Source: Bromus sterilis (Eukaryota > Streptophyta > Magnoliopsida > Poales > Poaceae). From it: a stretch of DNA of 64,000 nt. Under the pieces are notes generated by a model. The model worked only from the letters and a program-made list of their open reading frames with translations. It was not told the origin of the DNA and made no database searches. Location: the NCBI GenBank assembly GCA_950022295.1, contig OX465600.1, forward strand, positions 237,047,782-237,111,781, read 5' to 3'. The translations under genes were made by a program, and so were the position numbers. Positions 45,611 to 56,800 of this stretch are shown one piece after another (positions within the stretch are counted from its first letter, which is position 1; every line of letters begins with the position of its first letter).

Positions 45611-46925
45611 TGTTGGGGCACGCGGTACGCTATGCTAGCGCCAAATTAAAATTTATACCGCGCACAACCAAGATCACTGCTACTGGGGATGAACTACGTG
45701 ATTAGGGTTTACCACTAGACGAGCAGTCACGGCAGCAGAGGGAGAGTTGGCGATGCGCGTCGGCGGCTGCTCCTCGAACCCCTCGAACTGATCCCTCGTA
45801 CTGATCCCACGAACGGAGTCCCGCGATCCGATCCCTCGAACAGTTCGTCCAAGCGCCACAGGTGCAGCGCCTCCAAGGGATGCGCACGTACAAGGAGGAG
45901 CGCCGGGCGGCGGACTGCTAGGTCCGGCGGCTCGGCCTGGAGGTGGAGTGGCGGCTAGGGTTGTGGTCTGACCTCTACCCCTTCGGGGTTCTCCCTAGCC
46001 TTTATATAGGCGCCCGTGGAATGGCCTCAACCCTTTAGGCAATCCGGACCCTCCATCCATATTCCATTCGGATCACATCCGAATGGGCTCCTTTCCTCTT
46101 AAGAGCGTGACCCTATAGGTTCACGTACACATGGACACGTCCCGAATCACATCCGGTTCGATAGTCGGTAGCGGTTCCTAGCAGAACGTGCCGACTCCCA
46201 TATATGCGTAAAGTCATAAGACGAACCATTACGAAGTGTCATATGCAAAATTCCTTTTGCCTCACGATATATGTTGTCAAGCTCAAGGCGAGTACTTGTC
46301 ACCCTTGTGATAGCTTGACCTCTCTTCTCGAAACCGTGATACAGATTCCTGAACCGGGTTAACACTTAACCCATATCGCATGGCCATGCTTTCTGAATCT
46401 TATCACTCGAGAGGGCCCAGAGAATATCCCTCCAAAGTGGAGGGGCAAATCCCATCTTGATCAACCATGTCTCGCGGCATGTATCATGACTCACCCGTAA
46501 GCTACCTTTATAACTACCCAGTTACGGTGTAGCGTTTGATAGTCCCTAAGTGAGTCATTTCTCATCCCGAGAACATGCGAGGACCTCAGGTCTAGGACTT
46601 GGCATATACATTGTATTGAGACTAACAGATGGCAATATCTCGCTGCGTCTCAAAGTGGGTCTCTTTCCAACTAAGTGATCCCATCACTAAGTCCATACTA
46701 TCGGTAGCATCTCCATGCTCATGACTTGTGAAACATAGTCATCAATTGAATCATATACTAGTCAAGGATATGTGTCCGCATAACCTTATCAACTAGGGAC
46801 CAGTAGAACAATCATCATAGAACATATCGTCTCACAAACAAGTCACATACTTATCAGAGATGATGTTAAAGGACAATACAAATAACTGATGAATACATAA
46901 GGAGATAACATCATAACATGATTTG
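45611..46925 (-). repeat. 3' LTR of the Angela-like element (5' edge truncated)
   Basis: It matches 50931-52250 closely, including TATATAAAGG on the minus strand at about 45999-46008. It loses the first 25 or so bases of the LTR at the deletion junction near 46923. Confidence 0.87.
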
Positions 46926-49611
46926 CCATATCTCATAATCGAAATAGGCAGCTATAGCTAGAATAATCCGAACTGATTTAAGCATCTCTACAGGCGAGAA
47001 GGTCTTGTTGTAGTCAATTCCTTGAACTTGTCGAAACCCCTTCGCGACAAGTCGAGCTTTATGGATTTGAACATTTCCATCCATATCAGTTTTATTCTTA
47101 AAGATCCATTTTCACTCAATGGTTCTTGCACCATTTGGAAGATCAACCAAGTTCCAAACTTGATTGTCATCCATGGACTTTAACTCGGATCTCATGGCCT
47201 CAAGCCATAACTCGGAATCTGGATCCACCATCGCTTCCGCATATGTCAAAGGCTCATCGTTGTCCAACAACAATATATTGCTTGCATTACGCAGCCTTTC
47301 TGACCTTCGTGGTGCGGGTGCTACTTCAACCACGGGTTCACTGAATGGCTCTGCCATAATGGCATCACTTGCCGTGTCTTCCCCGAGTGGTTTATCTCGA
47401 ACCTCTTCGAGTTGCACCGTCCTCCCACTAGCCTTCCTAGTGAGAAACTCTTTCTCAAGGAAGGTACCATGTCGAGCGACAAACACTTTGCCCTCTTGTC
47501 GGTTGTAGAAGTAATACCCTAAGGTTTCCCTTGGATATCCCACGAATATGCACTTATCCGATTTGGGTGAGAGCTTGTCCGACTGAAGTCGCTTGACAAA
47601 CGCTTCACAACCCCAAATCTTTAGAAAAGACAAACTGTGACGCTTCCCAGTCCATATCTCATATGGTGTCTTATCTACGGATTTAGATGGTACTCTGTTT
47701 AGTGCGAAAGCTGCAGTTTCTAGAGCATGACCCCAAAATGACAACGGTGGATCTGACTGACTCATCATCGATCGAACCATGTCCAACAAGGTGCGATTAG
47801 TCCGTTCCGATACACGATTTCTTTGAGGCGTTCCAGGAGGAGTGAGTTGTGGAACTATTCCACGACTCTTGAGATGATCATCAAACTCTTGAATCAGATA
47901 TTCACCTCCACGATCTGATCGTAGAAGTTTGATCATCTTGCCGAGTTGATTCTCTACTTCATTCTGAAACTCCCTGAACTTTTCAAAGGTTTCCGACTTG
48001 TGCCTCATCAATAGATATATCCATATCTTCTCAAGTCGTCGGTGAAAGTCACAAAGTACTGGTAACCACCTCTAGCAGTCGTGCTCATTGGTCCACACAC
48101 ATCAGTATGTATGAGTTCCAACAAGTCGGATGCCCTCTCGCAACTCTTTGCAAAAGGTGTCTTGGTCATCTTGCCGAGTAGGCACGATTCGCATGTCTCG
48201 AATGATTCAAAATCAAACGAATTTAAAAGTCCATCATCATGGAGCTTCTTCATGCGCTTTTCACTAATATGACCAAGCCGACAGTGCCAAAAGTAAGTTG
48301 TATTCAGATCGTTAGGTTTAAGCCTCTTGGCATTTATATTATAGACAGATTCACCTTCAAGATTCAAAATGAATAACCCATTCACAACGGGCGCCAAGCC
48401 ATAAAACATCTTATTCAAATATATAGAACAACCATTGTCCTTAATAATGAATTCATAACCTTGTCTCATCAAACATGAGGCAGAAATAATGTTTCGACTT
48501 AACGATGGAACATAATAACAATTATCAAGCTCCATTACAAATCTAGAAGGTAAATTAAGTTGCATGGTGCCGACGGCTAATGCAGCAACTCTTGCTTTAT
48601 TCCCGACGCGAATGTCAACTTCTCCTCTTGTGACATCTCTACTTCTTTTTAGTCCCTGCATCGAGTTGCAAATGTGAACGACCGATCCGGTATCATATAC
48701 CCAAGAACTATTAGAAATATCCGCAAGATAAATGTCTATAACATATACAACAAGTGTACCTGTAGAAGACGTACTCCCACTGCTCTTGCTCTTGCTGGCG
48801 AGCCACTTGTTGCAGTTCCTCTTCCAATGACCATTCTCCTTGCAATAGAAGCAAATGGTCCCTGCGTCAGGTTCAGGCTTAGGCGCCGGGGCGGGAGTCG
48901 GGATCACATCCTTGTCCTTTCCCTTTGCGTTAGCCTTCTTCTTGGTCCATGACTTCTTGAACTTGGCTGTGTTCTGCACCATCAACACTTGATGTGTGCC
49001 CTTCTTAATGTCCTGCTCTGCTGTCTTAAGCATCCCATGCAATTTAGTGGGCTTCTTTTCCATGCCATGCATATGAAAGTTCGTAATGAACGAGTTATAG
49101 CTTGGCGGAAGAGAACCCAGAATTGTATCTGTAGCTGACTCAGGAGTCAACGGATGCACAAGATGATCCAAAGCTTGCATGTATCCCATCATTTTGATGA
49201 CATGCGGGCTCAGTGGATCACCCTCTTTCAGCTTGCAATCCATCAGGGATCGCCAGACGTTGAACCTTTCGATCCTAGCATGAACCTGAAACATGCCCTT
49301 AAGACTCTCGATCATATCGAAAGCCCTAATGTCTTCGAACTGCTGTTGCAGCTCGGGCTCCATAGAAGCCAGCATGAGGCATCTGATCTCAGTAGACTCA
49401 TCCTTGAGTTTCCGATAGGCATTCTTAGCAGCAGCAGTGGCATTATCAGCCGGTTCCTCTGGAAGCGGTTCCTCTAGAACATTTACCTTTTTATCATGCT
49501 TGAGAACAATTCTCAGTTTCTATACCAGGTGGTAAAGTTTGTTCCATTCAGTTTATCTTTCTCAAGGATGGATTTCAACGCAAAATTGGTAACTGGAGCA
49601 GGTGGTGCCAT
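46926..49611 (-). pseudogene. Angela-like gag-pol remnant (gag, protease, integrase, partial RT)
   Basis: The start is ATG at 49611 (MAPPAPVTNFALKS). A base is lost near 49516 (after TTWYRN), and the frame resumes to the 455-codon part ending at 48008. Seen in order: gag domain, CCHC knuckle CFYCKENGHWKRNC, protease VYDTGS, GAG-pre-integrase (FWHCRLGHIS, CESCLLGK), and integrase with D in LIHTDVCGP, D in LRSDRGGEY and E in VSERTNRT. One base is lost near 48009, between the first and second Asp. A TGA at 47112-47114 follows ARTIE, where a Cys codon is usual. RT then runs (KWIFKNKTD, KTFSPVEMLK) to AAYFDYEIWQ, where it is fused to LTR sequence. Confidence 0.88.
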
Positions 49612-50917
49612 TGATCTACAACATCAAATGCAAAATACTAAGACATGTATTCATGAAGAGCAATTCATATTAAACGCTTTAATAAAATTACTCCCACTAA
49701 GTTCAACATCCCTCTAGTTGACACTAAGTGATTCAGGATCCGATGGGGTGAATTGACTAGTGAGCTTTTGCATCACTGCTAGCCGACTCGACCTACCGGT
49801 AAGCAACTCCTTGCTAATCGCATCAACCATACGATTCCTGTTTGTTGATGCGCATCACATACACACCAACTCCTATGCCCCGAAGCCCAAAACTGTTTTG
49901 ATAGCCTCAACAAGTTAACCAAGTGCTATGCGTGTAAGTGTCCGACACAAACCCATCACGCCAAGGAGATCTAGCAGCACCCTAATTTTATAGGCCTACT
50001 AGTAAACATACATGACATGTGATGTGCAGCAATTGGGGAGGCAAATTTTACTTGACATTCTTTGAGGGATCATCCTACTTAAAACATCTACCATGTCAAA
50101 GAAGGATGCATAAAGGGATAAACTTCCACAGGCAGTTTATACAAGTGATATGGTATAGCCCCTTTATTATAGCGCATGGTGATCTCCATCTCCATGTGCG
50201 TGAACCTCCCATGGAGATCTCCATATCCATGTACGGTTGTCCTCGTGGTGATCTCCATATCCACGCCGTAGTGTCAACCGCCAAGTGTTACATAAGTTAC
50301 TATGCTATTACAAACTAATAGCTATGAAATTAAGTTACATTACATGGCTTCACATGTTGACACGCAGGTCATTAATACAATAATGAGACAACCACATGGC
50401 TCCAGCCGGTTGTCAAAACCATGACACGTAGGTCATGAACAAAACCATACTGAATGGGCTATACCAAATCACCATCATTCCCTGCAAAACCAAGTTAGAC
50501 GTTCTACCGCCGTCTAAACCTCTTTTAGCACTAGTCAAATTAGGTCTGCATCGTTTGGTAGGTCACGGAGCTCAATCGGAGTTCATATGACCAAGATATG
50601 GCCTCTGAACCGAACCTGCTCACAGATTTCTGGACAGCGCGGATCATATCCACGCTGTGTCCTGATCCGTGTCCCGGATCAATCACAAAATGATATCAGC
50701 GTGCTACAACAGGGTTTACGGCACACTGTCTATCCCAATGGCGGATAACCGACCTCTAGGGATAAGTTGTGGCACGACCTAAGTAGCTCGCACCTCGGGA
50801 AAGATCATGAAACCAAGAACCTCAAACATGCAAAACCAATCTGATCTACCAACACAAGATCCGATCTACATATCTCCATATGAAATTCTATCACAAATTC
50901 AACACCACGCAGCAGAG
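49612..50917 (-). other. Long untranslated leader of the Angela-like element
   Basis: About 1.3 kb lie between primer site and gag ATG. Near 50165-50265 there are three related units with GATCTCCAT(A/C)TCCA separated by about 38 bp. Otherwise I see no conserved feature. The short frames are not credible genes. Confidence 0.6.
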
Positions 50918-50930
50918 GCTCTGATACCAC
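50918..50930 (-). other. Primer binding site of the Angela-like element
   Basis: GTGGTATCAGAGC on the minus strand directly follows the 5' LTR end CCCCAATA. It matches initiator Met tRNA. Confidence 0.88.
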
Positions 50931-52276
50931 TATTGGGGCACGCGGTACGCTATGCTAGCGCCAAATTAAAATTTCTACCACGCACAACCAAGATCACTGC
51001 TACTGGGGATGAACTACGTGATTAGGGTTTACCACTAGACGCGCAGTCACGGCAGCGGAAGGAGAGTTGGCGATGCGCGTCGGCGACTGATCCTCGAATC
51101 CCTCGAACCGATCCCTCGTACCGATCCCACGAACGGAGTCCCGCGATCCGATCCCGCGAACAGTTCGTCCAAGCGCCGCAGGTGCAGCGCCTCGATGGGA
51201 TGCGCACGTACAAGGAGGAGCGCCGGGCGGCGGTCTGCTAGGTCCGGCGGCTCGGCCTGGAGGTGGAGTGGCGGCTAGGGTTGTGGTCTGACCTCTACCC
51301 CTTCGGAGTTTTGCCTAGCCTTTATATAGGCGCCCGTGGAATGGCCTCAACCCTTGAGGCAATCTGGACCCTCCATCCATATTCCATTCGGATCACATCC
51401 GAATGGGCTCCTTTCCTCTTAAGCGCGTGACACTATAGGTTCACGTACACATGGACACGTCCCGAATCACATCCAGTTTGATAGTCGGTAGCGGTTCCTA
51501 GCAGAACGTGCCGACTCCCATATATGCGTAAAGTCATAAGACGAACCATTACAAAGTTTCATATGCAACATTCCTTTTGCCTCACGATATATGTTGTCAA
51601 GCTCAAGGCGAGTACTTGTCACCCTTGTGATAGCTTGACCTCTCTTCTCGAAACCGTGATACAGATTCCTGAACCGGGTTAACACTTAACCCATATCGCA
51701 TGGCCATGCTTTCTGAATCTTATCACTCGAGAGGGCCCAGAGAATATCTCTCCAAAGTGGAGGGGCAAATCCCATCTTGATCAACCATGTCTCGCGGCAT
51801 GTATCATGACTCACCCGTAAGCTACCTTTATAACTACCCAGTTACGTTGTAGCGTTTGATAGTCCCTAAGTGAGTCATTCCTCATCCCGAGAACATGCGA
51901 GGACCTCAGGTCTAGGACATGGCATATACATTGTATTGAGACTAACAGATGACAATATCTCGCTGCGTCTCAAAGTGGGTTTCTGTCCAACTCAGTGATC
52001 CCATCACTAAGTCCATACTATCGGTAGCATCTCCATGCTCATGACTTGTGAAACATAGTTATCAATCGAATCATATACTAGTCAAGGATATGTGTCCGCA
52101 TAACCTTATCAACTAGGGATCATTAGAACAATCATCATAGAATATATAGTCTCACAAACAAGTCACATACTTATTGATACATATCAGTGATGATGTTCAA
52201 GGACAATACAAATAACTCATGAATACATAAGGAGATAACATCATAACATGATTGCCTCTAGGGCATATATCCAATA
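50931..52276 (-). repeat. 5' LTR of the Angela-like element
   Basis: This 1346-bp LTR has TATATAAAGG on the minus strand near 51320-51329. The first base pair reads TA instead of the canonical TG (TATTGG), and the end reads CCCCAATA, where the other LTR has CCCCAACA. Both ends therefore show single changes. Confidence 0.88.
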
Positions 52277-52281
52277 GTAGG

Positions 52282-52609
52282 AGTCTCCGACTCACAAGGA
52301 AGGTGCGAGAACCTGCCGTATGGATCAAGCTAGGGTTAGGAAAGCTTACCTGCAAACGTAGGTGAACTCCCCGAGACCTAGCGCAGTATATAAGGGCTAG
52401 GAGGGGCGACGAAAAGAACAACCAATATCATCTGTAACCCTAGCCTTGAGCGCTCCAGCCTTGGCATCCACTGTAATCACATCTCCCCCATCAATAATAT
52501 CGAGCAGGAGCGTGCCTTCCTGTTTTCCGACGAGCTATCGTCCAACATGTGCCTCTCATGACTAACCCAGGGTCCCTGACCATTGTATTTTCCGGGGTTG
52601 ATCCCGTCA
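52282..52609 (+). repeat. 5' LTR of the small LTR element, second part
   Basis: This matches 55985-56309, with TATATAAG at about 52389, and ends TTGATCCCGTCA. The interior begins at 52610. Confidence 0.88.
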
Positions 52610-52721
52610 ATTTGTCAGACATGTTCTATCCATAGTCTCCATCGGTCAGACATGACTGGCAACTCATGTAGCCGCTCGACCGCAATAAAATAAATGGTGC
52701 CCAAATACTGTCATCTCAAAG

Positions 52722-53140
52722 AACTCGGGGGCTTAAGCATAAAATCCCCCTGAGAGATGCTATCGCCTACGCGATCTTAACCACAGCACTCGGGGGCTTA
52801 AGCATAAAATCCCCCCGAGAAACGCTATCGCCTACGTGATCTTTACCACCGCACTCGGGGGCTTAAGCATAAAATCCCCCTGAGAGACGCTATCGCCTAC
52901 GCGATCTTAACCACAGCACTCGGGGGCTTAAGCATAAAATCCCCCCGAGATACGCTATCGCCACTCAAGCGATCTTAAACACAAACACTCGGGGGCTCGA
53001 GCACAAAAACTCCCCCCCCCCGAAAGACGCTATCGTTGCTCACGCGACCTCTACATCCAAGCACTCGGGGGCTCGAGCACCACCTCCTCCCGAAGACAGC
53101 TCGCGCAGTCTGAAGCTTAAAAAGCCCAAGCAAAAATACC
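52722..53140. repeat. 65-bp tandem array, six units
   Basis: ACTCGGGGGCT(T/C) recurs at 52722, 52788, 52853, 52918, 52987 and 53063. Each unit continues (T/C)(A/G)AGCA..AAATCCCCC.GAGA.(A/G)CGCTATCG and a C/A-rich end. The first four are near-identical. Confidence 0.85.
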
Positions 53141-53284
53141 CCGCCAGCCTCACTTGCTGAGAGTAAGGCTCGAAAGACATGGCCACAATCAGATGGAGCA
53201 CCAAGTACTCTGAAGAAACTTTGGAGGAAGCACAGGACACAGACTCATTTAGTCTTCATCCGATCGCCAACAATCACCTAAAGA

Positions 53285-53640
53285 CTCGGGGGCTACTCCC
53301 ATCGGGAGCGCTGTCGCGCACCCGATAAAAGACAGAAATTAACGGAAGAACAGCAAGGGAAACAAATCTCAGCCTACGCTCGACCCTCCGACTCAAGCGT
53401 AGCCTCGGGGGCTACTCCCATCGGGAGCGCTATCGCGCACCCGATACAACCCACAGTGCAAAGTTTGGACGGACTCGAGAACAGCTCTCGATCGCAAAGG
53501 ACTCGAACATAGCTCCCGGTTGCAAAGAACTCGACGACAGTTCCTGATCGCCGAGGACTCGAACATAGTTCTCGGCTGCAGAAGGCCCAAAGATAAATTC
53601 CATTGCAAAGGCTCAAGCATAGTTTACATCATAAGGATCA
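53285..53640. repeat. Second and third tandem repeats of the small LTR element
   Basis: GGGGGCTACTCCCATCGGGAGCGCTxTCGCGCACCCGATA occurs at about 53287 and 53406 and contains a CTCCC-ATC-GGGAG stem. From about 53470 a roughly 37-bp unit follows, with ACTCGA(A/G)(C/A)A(C/T)AG(C/T)TC, four to five times. The unit GAGTCTC(G/A)GGTGCTCCCTCA recurs at 55085, 55147 and 55212. Confidence 0.75.
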
Positions 53641-53991
53641 TTTTCAGTACAAAAAGGACTCAACTACATTTGGATAGAAGGCAGCTCCTGTTACAAGAGG
53701 GAATCACCCAAAGAATTATGACTTCTACATATGCGCCCATGCTGGGATGATTGGCAGTAAGACAGCAAGCATCATCACAGACAAAGGAGGAGTCAAAAGT
53801 AGTAGGCTCATGATGTCAATGACATAACAAAAGGTGAAACTCGACTTATTTGCAGAGCAGTTGAAGACGATGCTCCACCAGCTTCTTCTCCTGCTCCACC
53901 AGCTTCTTCTCCAGCTGCAGCTCCACGCCTTCTTCTCCGGATGCACAGCCTCTTCCCCGAGTTGCCAGCAAAGATGAGGCCGCCTCCAGTT
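53641..53991. other. 3' flank of the B3-like gene
   Basis: About 350 bp with a run of CTTCTTCTCC(T/A)GCTCCACCAG-type short repeats at 53880-53940. The overlapping minus-strand frames here are repetitive and not credible genes. This may be the 3' UTR of the minus-strand B3-like gene. Confidence 0.4.
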
Positions 53992-54639
53992 CTACAAGGT
54001 CGTTTGGCGCGCCCGCTTGATCGATGGCTTGACGTCGATGTCCTCTTCGGAGCTGATAGAGACGGCACCACCACCTGAGGAGTCGCCAGAAGACGGAGCT
54101 GTAGAAGATGCAGGCGTAGGACTCCTCGACCTTGTGGAGCTGTCTCTGCTCGACTCCTTCCAGTGCGGATCCATGCTATTTCCGCTCGGATCAAACGCGC
54201 GGACAGTGATAGTGCTTTCGCCGTCAAAACGACAGCTGAGCATATCTCCATCTCGCAGATTCAACCGCCGAGAAAACAAACTCCAACCAGAGCCAAGAAA
54301 AATCAAGAGGGAGCTATCAACCTCCAAGTCAACATAAGAAGCAGATTGACAACTCCCTTGAAGATGCAGAAGCAAGCCATCCAAGCCACGTTCAGAGACA
54401 ATGGCGGAAAAAGCAGAGGGAAGAAGAACGCGATTGGCACTCTGTCCACGAACACGTAAAAGAAAGTCATAGCGCCAGAATCCCTCCTCCAAGGGAGAAG
54501 AGGAAGGCACTGGCGCCATACCATGGCGACCACCACGACATGAGCGTGGTGTACAGCCACCACGGCCACGACGAAAACGGCCACGGCCAACACCCCGCTT
54601 GGGAGCCACGAGAGGAACAAGAGAAGAAAGAAGAGGCAA
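53992..54639 (-). CDS. B3-domain-like protein, antisense in the small LTR element
   Basis: This is an intact 215-codon minus-strand frame. Residues 1-40 are Arg/Gly-rich. Residues of about 55-153 follow the REM-type B3 DNA-binding pattern: FLLRV, SANRVLLPSAF, a middle strand (YVDLEV), GSGWSLFSRRLNLRDGDML, then RFDGESTITVRAFDPSG. The C-terminal 60 residues are Ser-rich and end acidic then basic (SSEEDIDV, KRARQ). A minus-strand TATA box (CTATAAATAAG, 54683-54693) lies about 45 bp upstream of the ATG, so it has its own promoter, opposed to the LTR. The B3 call is by eye. An alternative is a chance frame in CG-rich DNA, which the GW...GD spacing and TATA argue against. Confidence 0.6.
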   Translation of the reverse strand: MPLLSSLVPLVAPKRGVGRGRFRRGRGGCTPRSCRGGRHGMAPVPSSSPLEEGFWRYDFLLRVRGQSANRVLLPSAFSAIVSERGLDGLLLHLQGSCQSASYVDLEVDSSLLIFLGSGWSLFSRRLNLRDGDMLSCRFDGESTITVRAFDPSGNSMDPHWKESSRDSSTRSRSPTPASSTAPSSGDSSGGGAVSISSEEDIDVKPSIKRARQTTL

Positions 54640-54682
54640 AGCAGCAAGCCGGATGGAGGTGAAACGCTGTGGAAAAGAAAGG

Positions 54683-54693
54683 CTTATTTATAG
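54683..54693 (-). promoter_or_regulatory. TATA box of the B3-like gene
   Basis: CTATAAATAAG on the minus strand lies 44 bases before the start codon at 54639. Confidence 0.55.
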
Positions 54694-54699
54694 AACAAA

Positions 54700-55875
54700 A
54701 ATCTCCCAGCACGCAGAAGCCGAGACGACAGCAGCAATTAATTCAAAGACCAAACGTCGCAGACGTCTCAGATTCCAAGACCAAGATGCTTTCCCACGGG
54801 ACGCACTGTGCGTGAGACGTGTCAATTCACGCGCGTTTCCAACGCGCATATCGGAAACTCAACCAGCGCCTGCCGCACGCCACAACGGCCATCATTATGA
54901 CCGGTCATGAAGACTTGACGGTTCACCGGTGAGGCATCCCTGACAGCCATCAAACAGAGGCATCGTTATCCTGACAAGCGGCGAAGAAAACCAACAGACA
55001 TCAAGGCTCAGAGATTCCATCTTTCAGATCTTTTTCCCGATGAAGAAAAACATCTTACTCCCATCGGGAGAGTACATCATAAGAGTCTCGGGTGCTCCCT
55101 CACCTAAAGGTTAGCAATGTGCTCGAGTGACCACTCGCACTCACGAGAGTCTCGGGTGCTCCCTCAACCCGACGCAAGACAAACTTGCATTCGCCAAGAT
55201 CATATGGCGCTAAGAGTCTCAGGTGCTCCCTCACCTCAAGAACCGAAATGGCATTCGAGTGACTACTCGCGAAAAAAACCCCCGTCTGAGCACTCGAAAC
55301 AAGCTCCACGGGTGAATGAGTGAACAACTCGCTTGATGTTTTGTTCCAAGCGGGTGCAATGCTATAAGGCTCCGCGCCTCAAAAACACACATTCCTGGAA
55401 CACGATACACTGTGCCCAGATGCCACGCAAGATTAGCATGTAGGTAAGACCCCGCTGCGATGTTCGGCCGGGCTGGGACTTGCCGAAGAGCGATTTCACT
55501 CCCAACCTTTTCCATGCGCTGAGCATGATAGAAAAAGCCGGGCGGACGCGCCTTAGGCTACGCACATTACTGGCGGCAAATGAACACCGTAAGGTCTGAA
55601 GAGGCAGGACTTTTGCTCGACACCAGTGTTCCAAGCTCACGTCGAGGGACGTGGGTTTGATTGGGCTACTGCGGTATTTGCCCTAGTGCAATTCACCAAG
55701 GCTCGACCAGTCGACTCCTTGGGCCCTTTCAGCTTAGCATCCCTCGAAACAGGTTTTGTCATGGCCACCAGACTGCCAGCGACCCGCGGATGTACTGCGC
55801 ATACCAATAACCGACAAATGAATGTACTCGAGTCCCTGCGCGACTCTTCGAGTCCCCCAGGCACTCGGGTGCTAC
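54700..55875. other. Interior of the small LTR element, promoter side and 3' end
   Basis: This is C/A-rich non-coding sequence. It has GAGTCTC(G/A)GGTGCTCCCTCA repeats (55085-55230) and an ACTCCCATCGGGAG stem near 55058. It ends GCACTCGGGTGCTAC before the 3' LTR, with only a weak purine tract. No gag, pol or other gene is recognised. Confidence 0.6.
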
Positions 55876-56309
55876 TGACGAGGGGGTGACCCCACGAATC
55901 CTACGGATAAACCTACCTGGTGTCCCTAAAGACAGAAGGCCCATGAAGATACAACCTCGGCCCGCTAATTGGCACCGACGTAGGAGTCTGCGACTCACAA
56001 GGAAGGTGCGACCTGCCGTATGGAGCAAGCTAGGGTTAGGAAAGCTTACCTGTAAACGTAGGTGAACTCCCCGAGACCTAGCCCAGTATATAAGGTCTAG
56101 GAGGGGCGACGAAAAGAACAACCAATATCATCTGTAACCCTAGCCTTGAGCGCTCCAGCCTTGGCATCCACTGTAATCGCATCTCCCCCATCTATAATAT
56201 CAAGCAGGAGCGTGCCTTCCTGTTTGCCGACGAGCTATCGTCCAACCTGTGCCTCTCATGACTAACCCAGGGTTCCTGGCCATGGGATTTGCCGGGGTTG
56301 ATCCCGTCA
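55876..56309 (+). repeat. 3' LTR of the small LTR element
   Basis: This 434-bp LTR runs TGACGAGG to CCCGTCA, with TATATAAG at 56088-56095. It is followed by the CCGAG duplication. Confidence 0.9.
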
Positions 56310-56476
56310 CCGAGCCTCCATGCCGCAACGTCGTACGCGCGGGCGGCTAAATATGCATGCCAGAACCTGCCGAGACACACACGCTCGTTGTTGGCGCAAG
56401 TGATCACCGCCATGAATGTGTCGTCCGAGCGCTCGCGGACGCCGTGGTATCTTGGTGGGCGGCGGCTGGGCGGCAT
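56310..56476 (-). pseudogene. AP2/ERF-domain gene in CACTA-2, 5' part
   Basis: The start is ATG at 56476 (MPPSRRPPRYHGVRERS). The AP2/ERF pattern is clear: RYHGVRER, then VCLGRF, then the helix AARAYDVAAWRL, continuing at 45501. The usual Trp before LG is Cys, and the first strand has an unusual DDTFMAVIT. The coding segment is cut by the small LTR element at the CCGAG duplication. Longer in-frame extension upstream of 56476 lacks AP2 character. A transposon-carried copy of a host transcription-factor domain is the likely origin. Confidence 0.7.
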
Positions 56477-56479
56477 GGT

Positions 56480-56800
56480 GGCGGTGGCGCGGAAGGGGAA
56501 AGAGTGCACGAGAAAAGAACTAGTGACGACTGGCGTTGTGTGGAGTCCTCTTCCACGCGCTTTTAACCGTACACGATTTTGAATCCAACCAATCAGGAAG
56601 AAGCACACGGATCGCATGTTTCTTTCAAGCGCTTGTGAGTCGTTGGATCAGGCTTCTATGTCGTTGGATCCAACCAATCAGGAAGAAGCACACGGATTGT
56701 GTGTTCCTTTAAAGCACTTGTGAGTCGTTGGATCAGGCTTGTGAGCCGTTGGATCAGGCTTGTCGTTGCCTATATATATAGCCCACCTCTAGTGCATCCA
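56480..56800. repeat. About 80-bp repeats upstream of the AP2 gene
   Basis: CCAACCAATCAGGAAGAAGCACACGGAT recurs at about 56585 and 56667, and in part near 57310, each followed by CACTTGTGAGTCGTTGGATCAGGCTT-like sequence. A TATATATATAG lies at 56772-56782. These may be subterminal or promoter repeats of CACTA-2. Confidence 0.6.

Larger units (their letters stand above)
45611..52276 (-). mobile_element. Angela/BARE-like Ty1/copia element with internal deletion
   Basis: It is flanked by GTAGG (45606-45610 and 52277-52281). Minus-strand LTRs begin near ATGCCCTAGAGGCAAT, as in Triticeae Angela/BARE-type LTRs, and end CCCCAA(C/T)A. It has a Met-tRNA primer site, gag, protease, integrase and the first part of RT. 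RT after DYEIWQ, all RNase H, the polypurine tract and the first bases of the 3' LTR are missing. The family label is by resemblance and was not searched. Confidence 0.88.
45502..56309 (+). mobile_element. Small LTR retrotransposon without pol (non-autonomous)
   Basis: It is flanked by CCGAG (45497-45501 and 56310-56314). LTRs start TGACGAGGG and end GATCCCGTCA. They are about 434 bp, and a plus-strand TATATAAG lies in each (about 52387, 56086), giving plus orientation. The 5' LTR is split by an Angela-like element (45611-52276). The 3.27-kb interior has no gag or pol motif. It holds several tandem arrays and an antisense B3-like gene. I see no clear primer site after the 5' LTR. Confidence 0.88.

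Noticed and set aside
52722..53140. 65-bp array as a CRISPR
   Set aside because: Units are contiguous tandem repeats without unique spacers, in a plant retrotransposon.
53808..54251. Second minus frame overlapping the B3-like gene
   Set aside because: Ala/Gly-rich alternative frame without motif.
56192..56617. Full 141-codon frame including AP2
   Set aside because: It starts upstream of the credible ATG and ends inside the inserted LTR; only 56310-56476 is AP2 coding.
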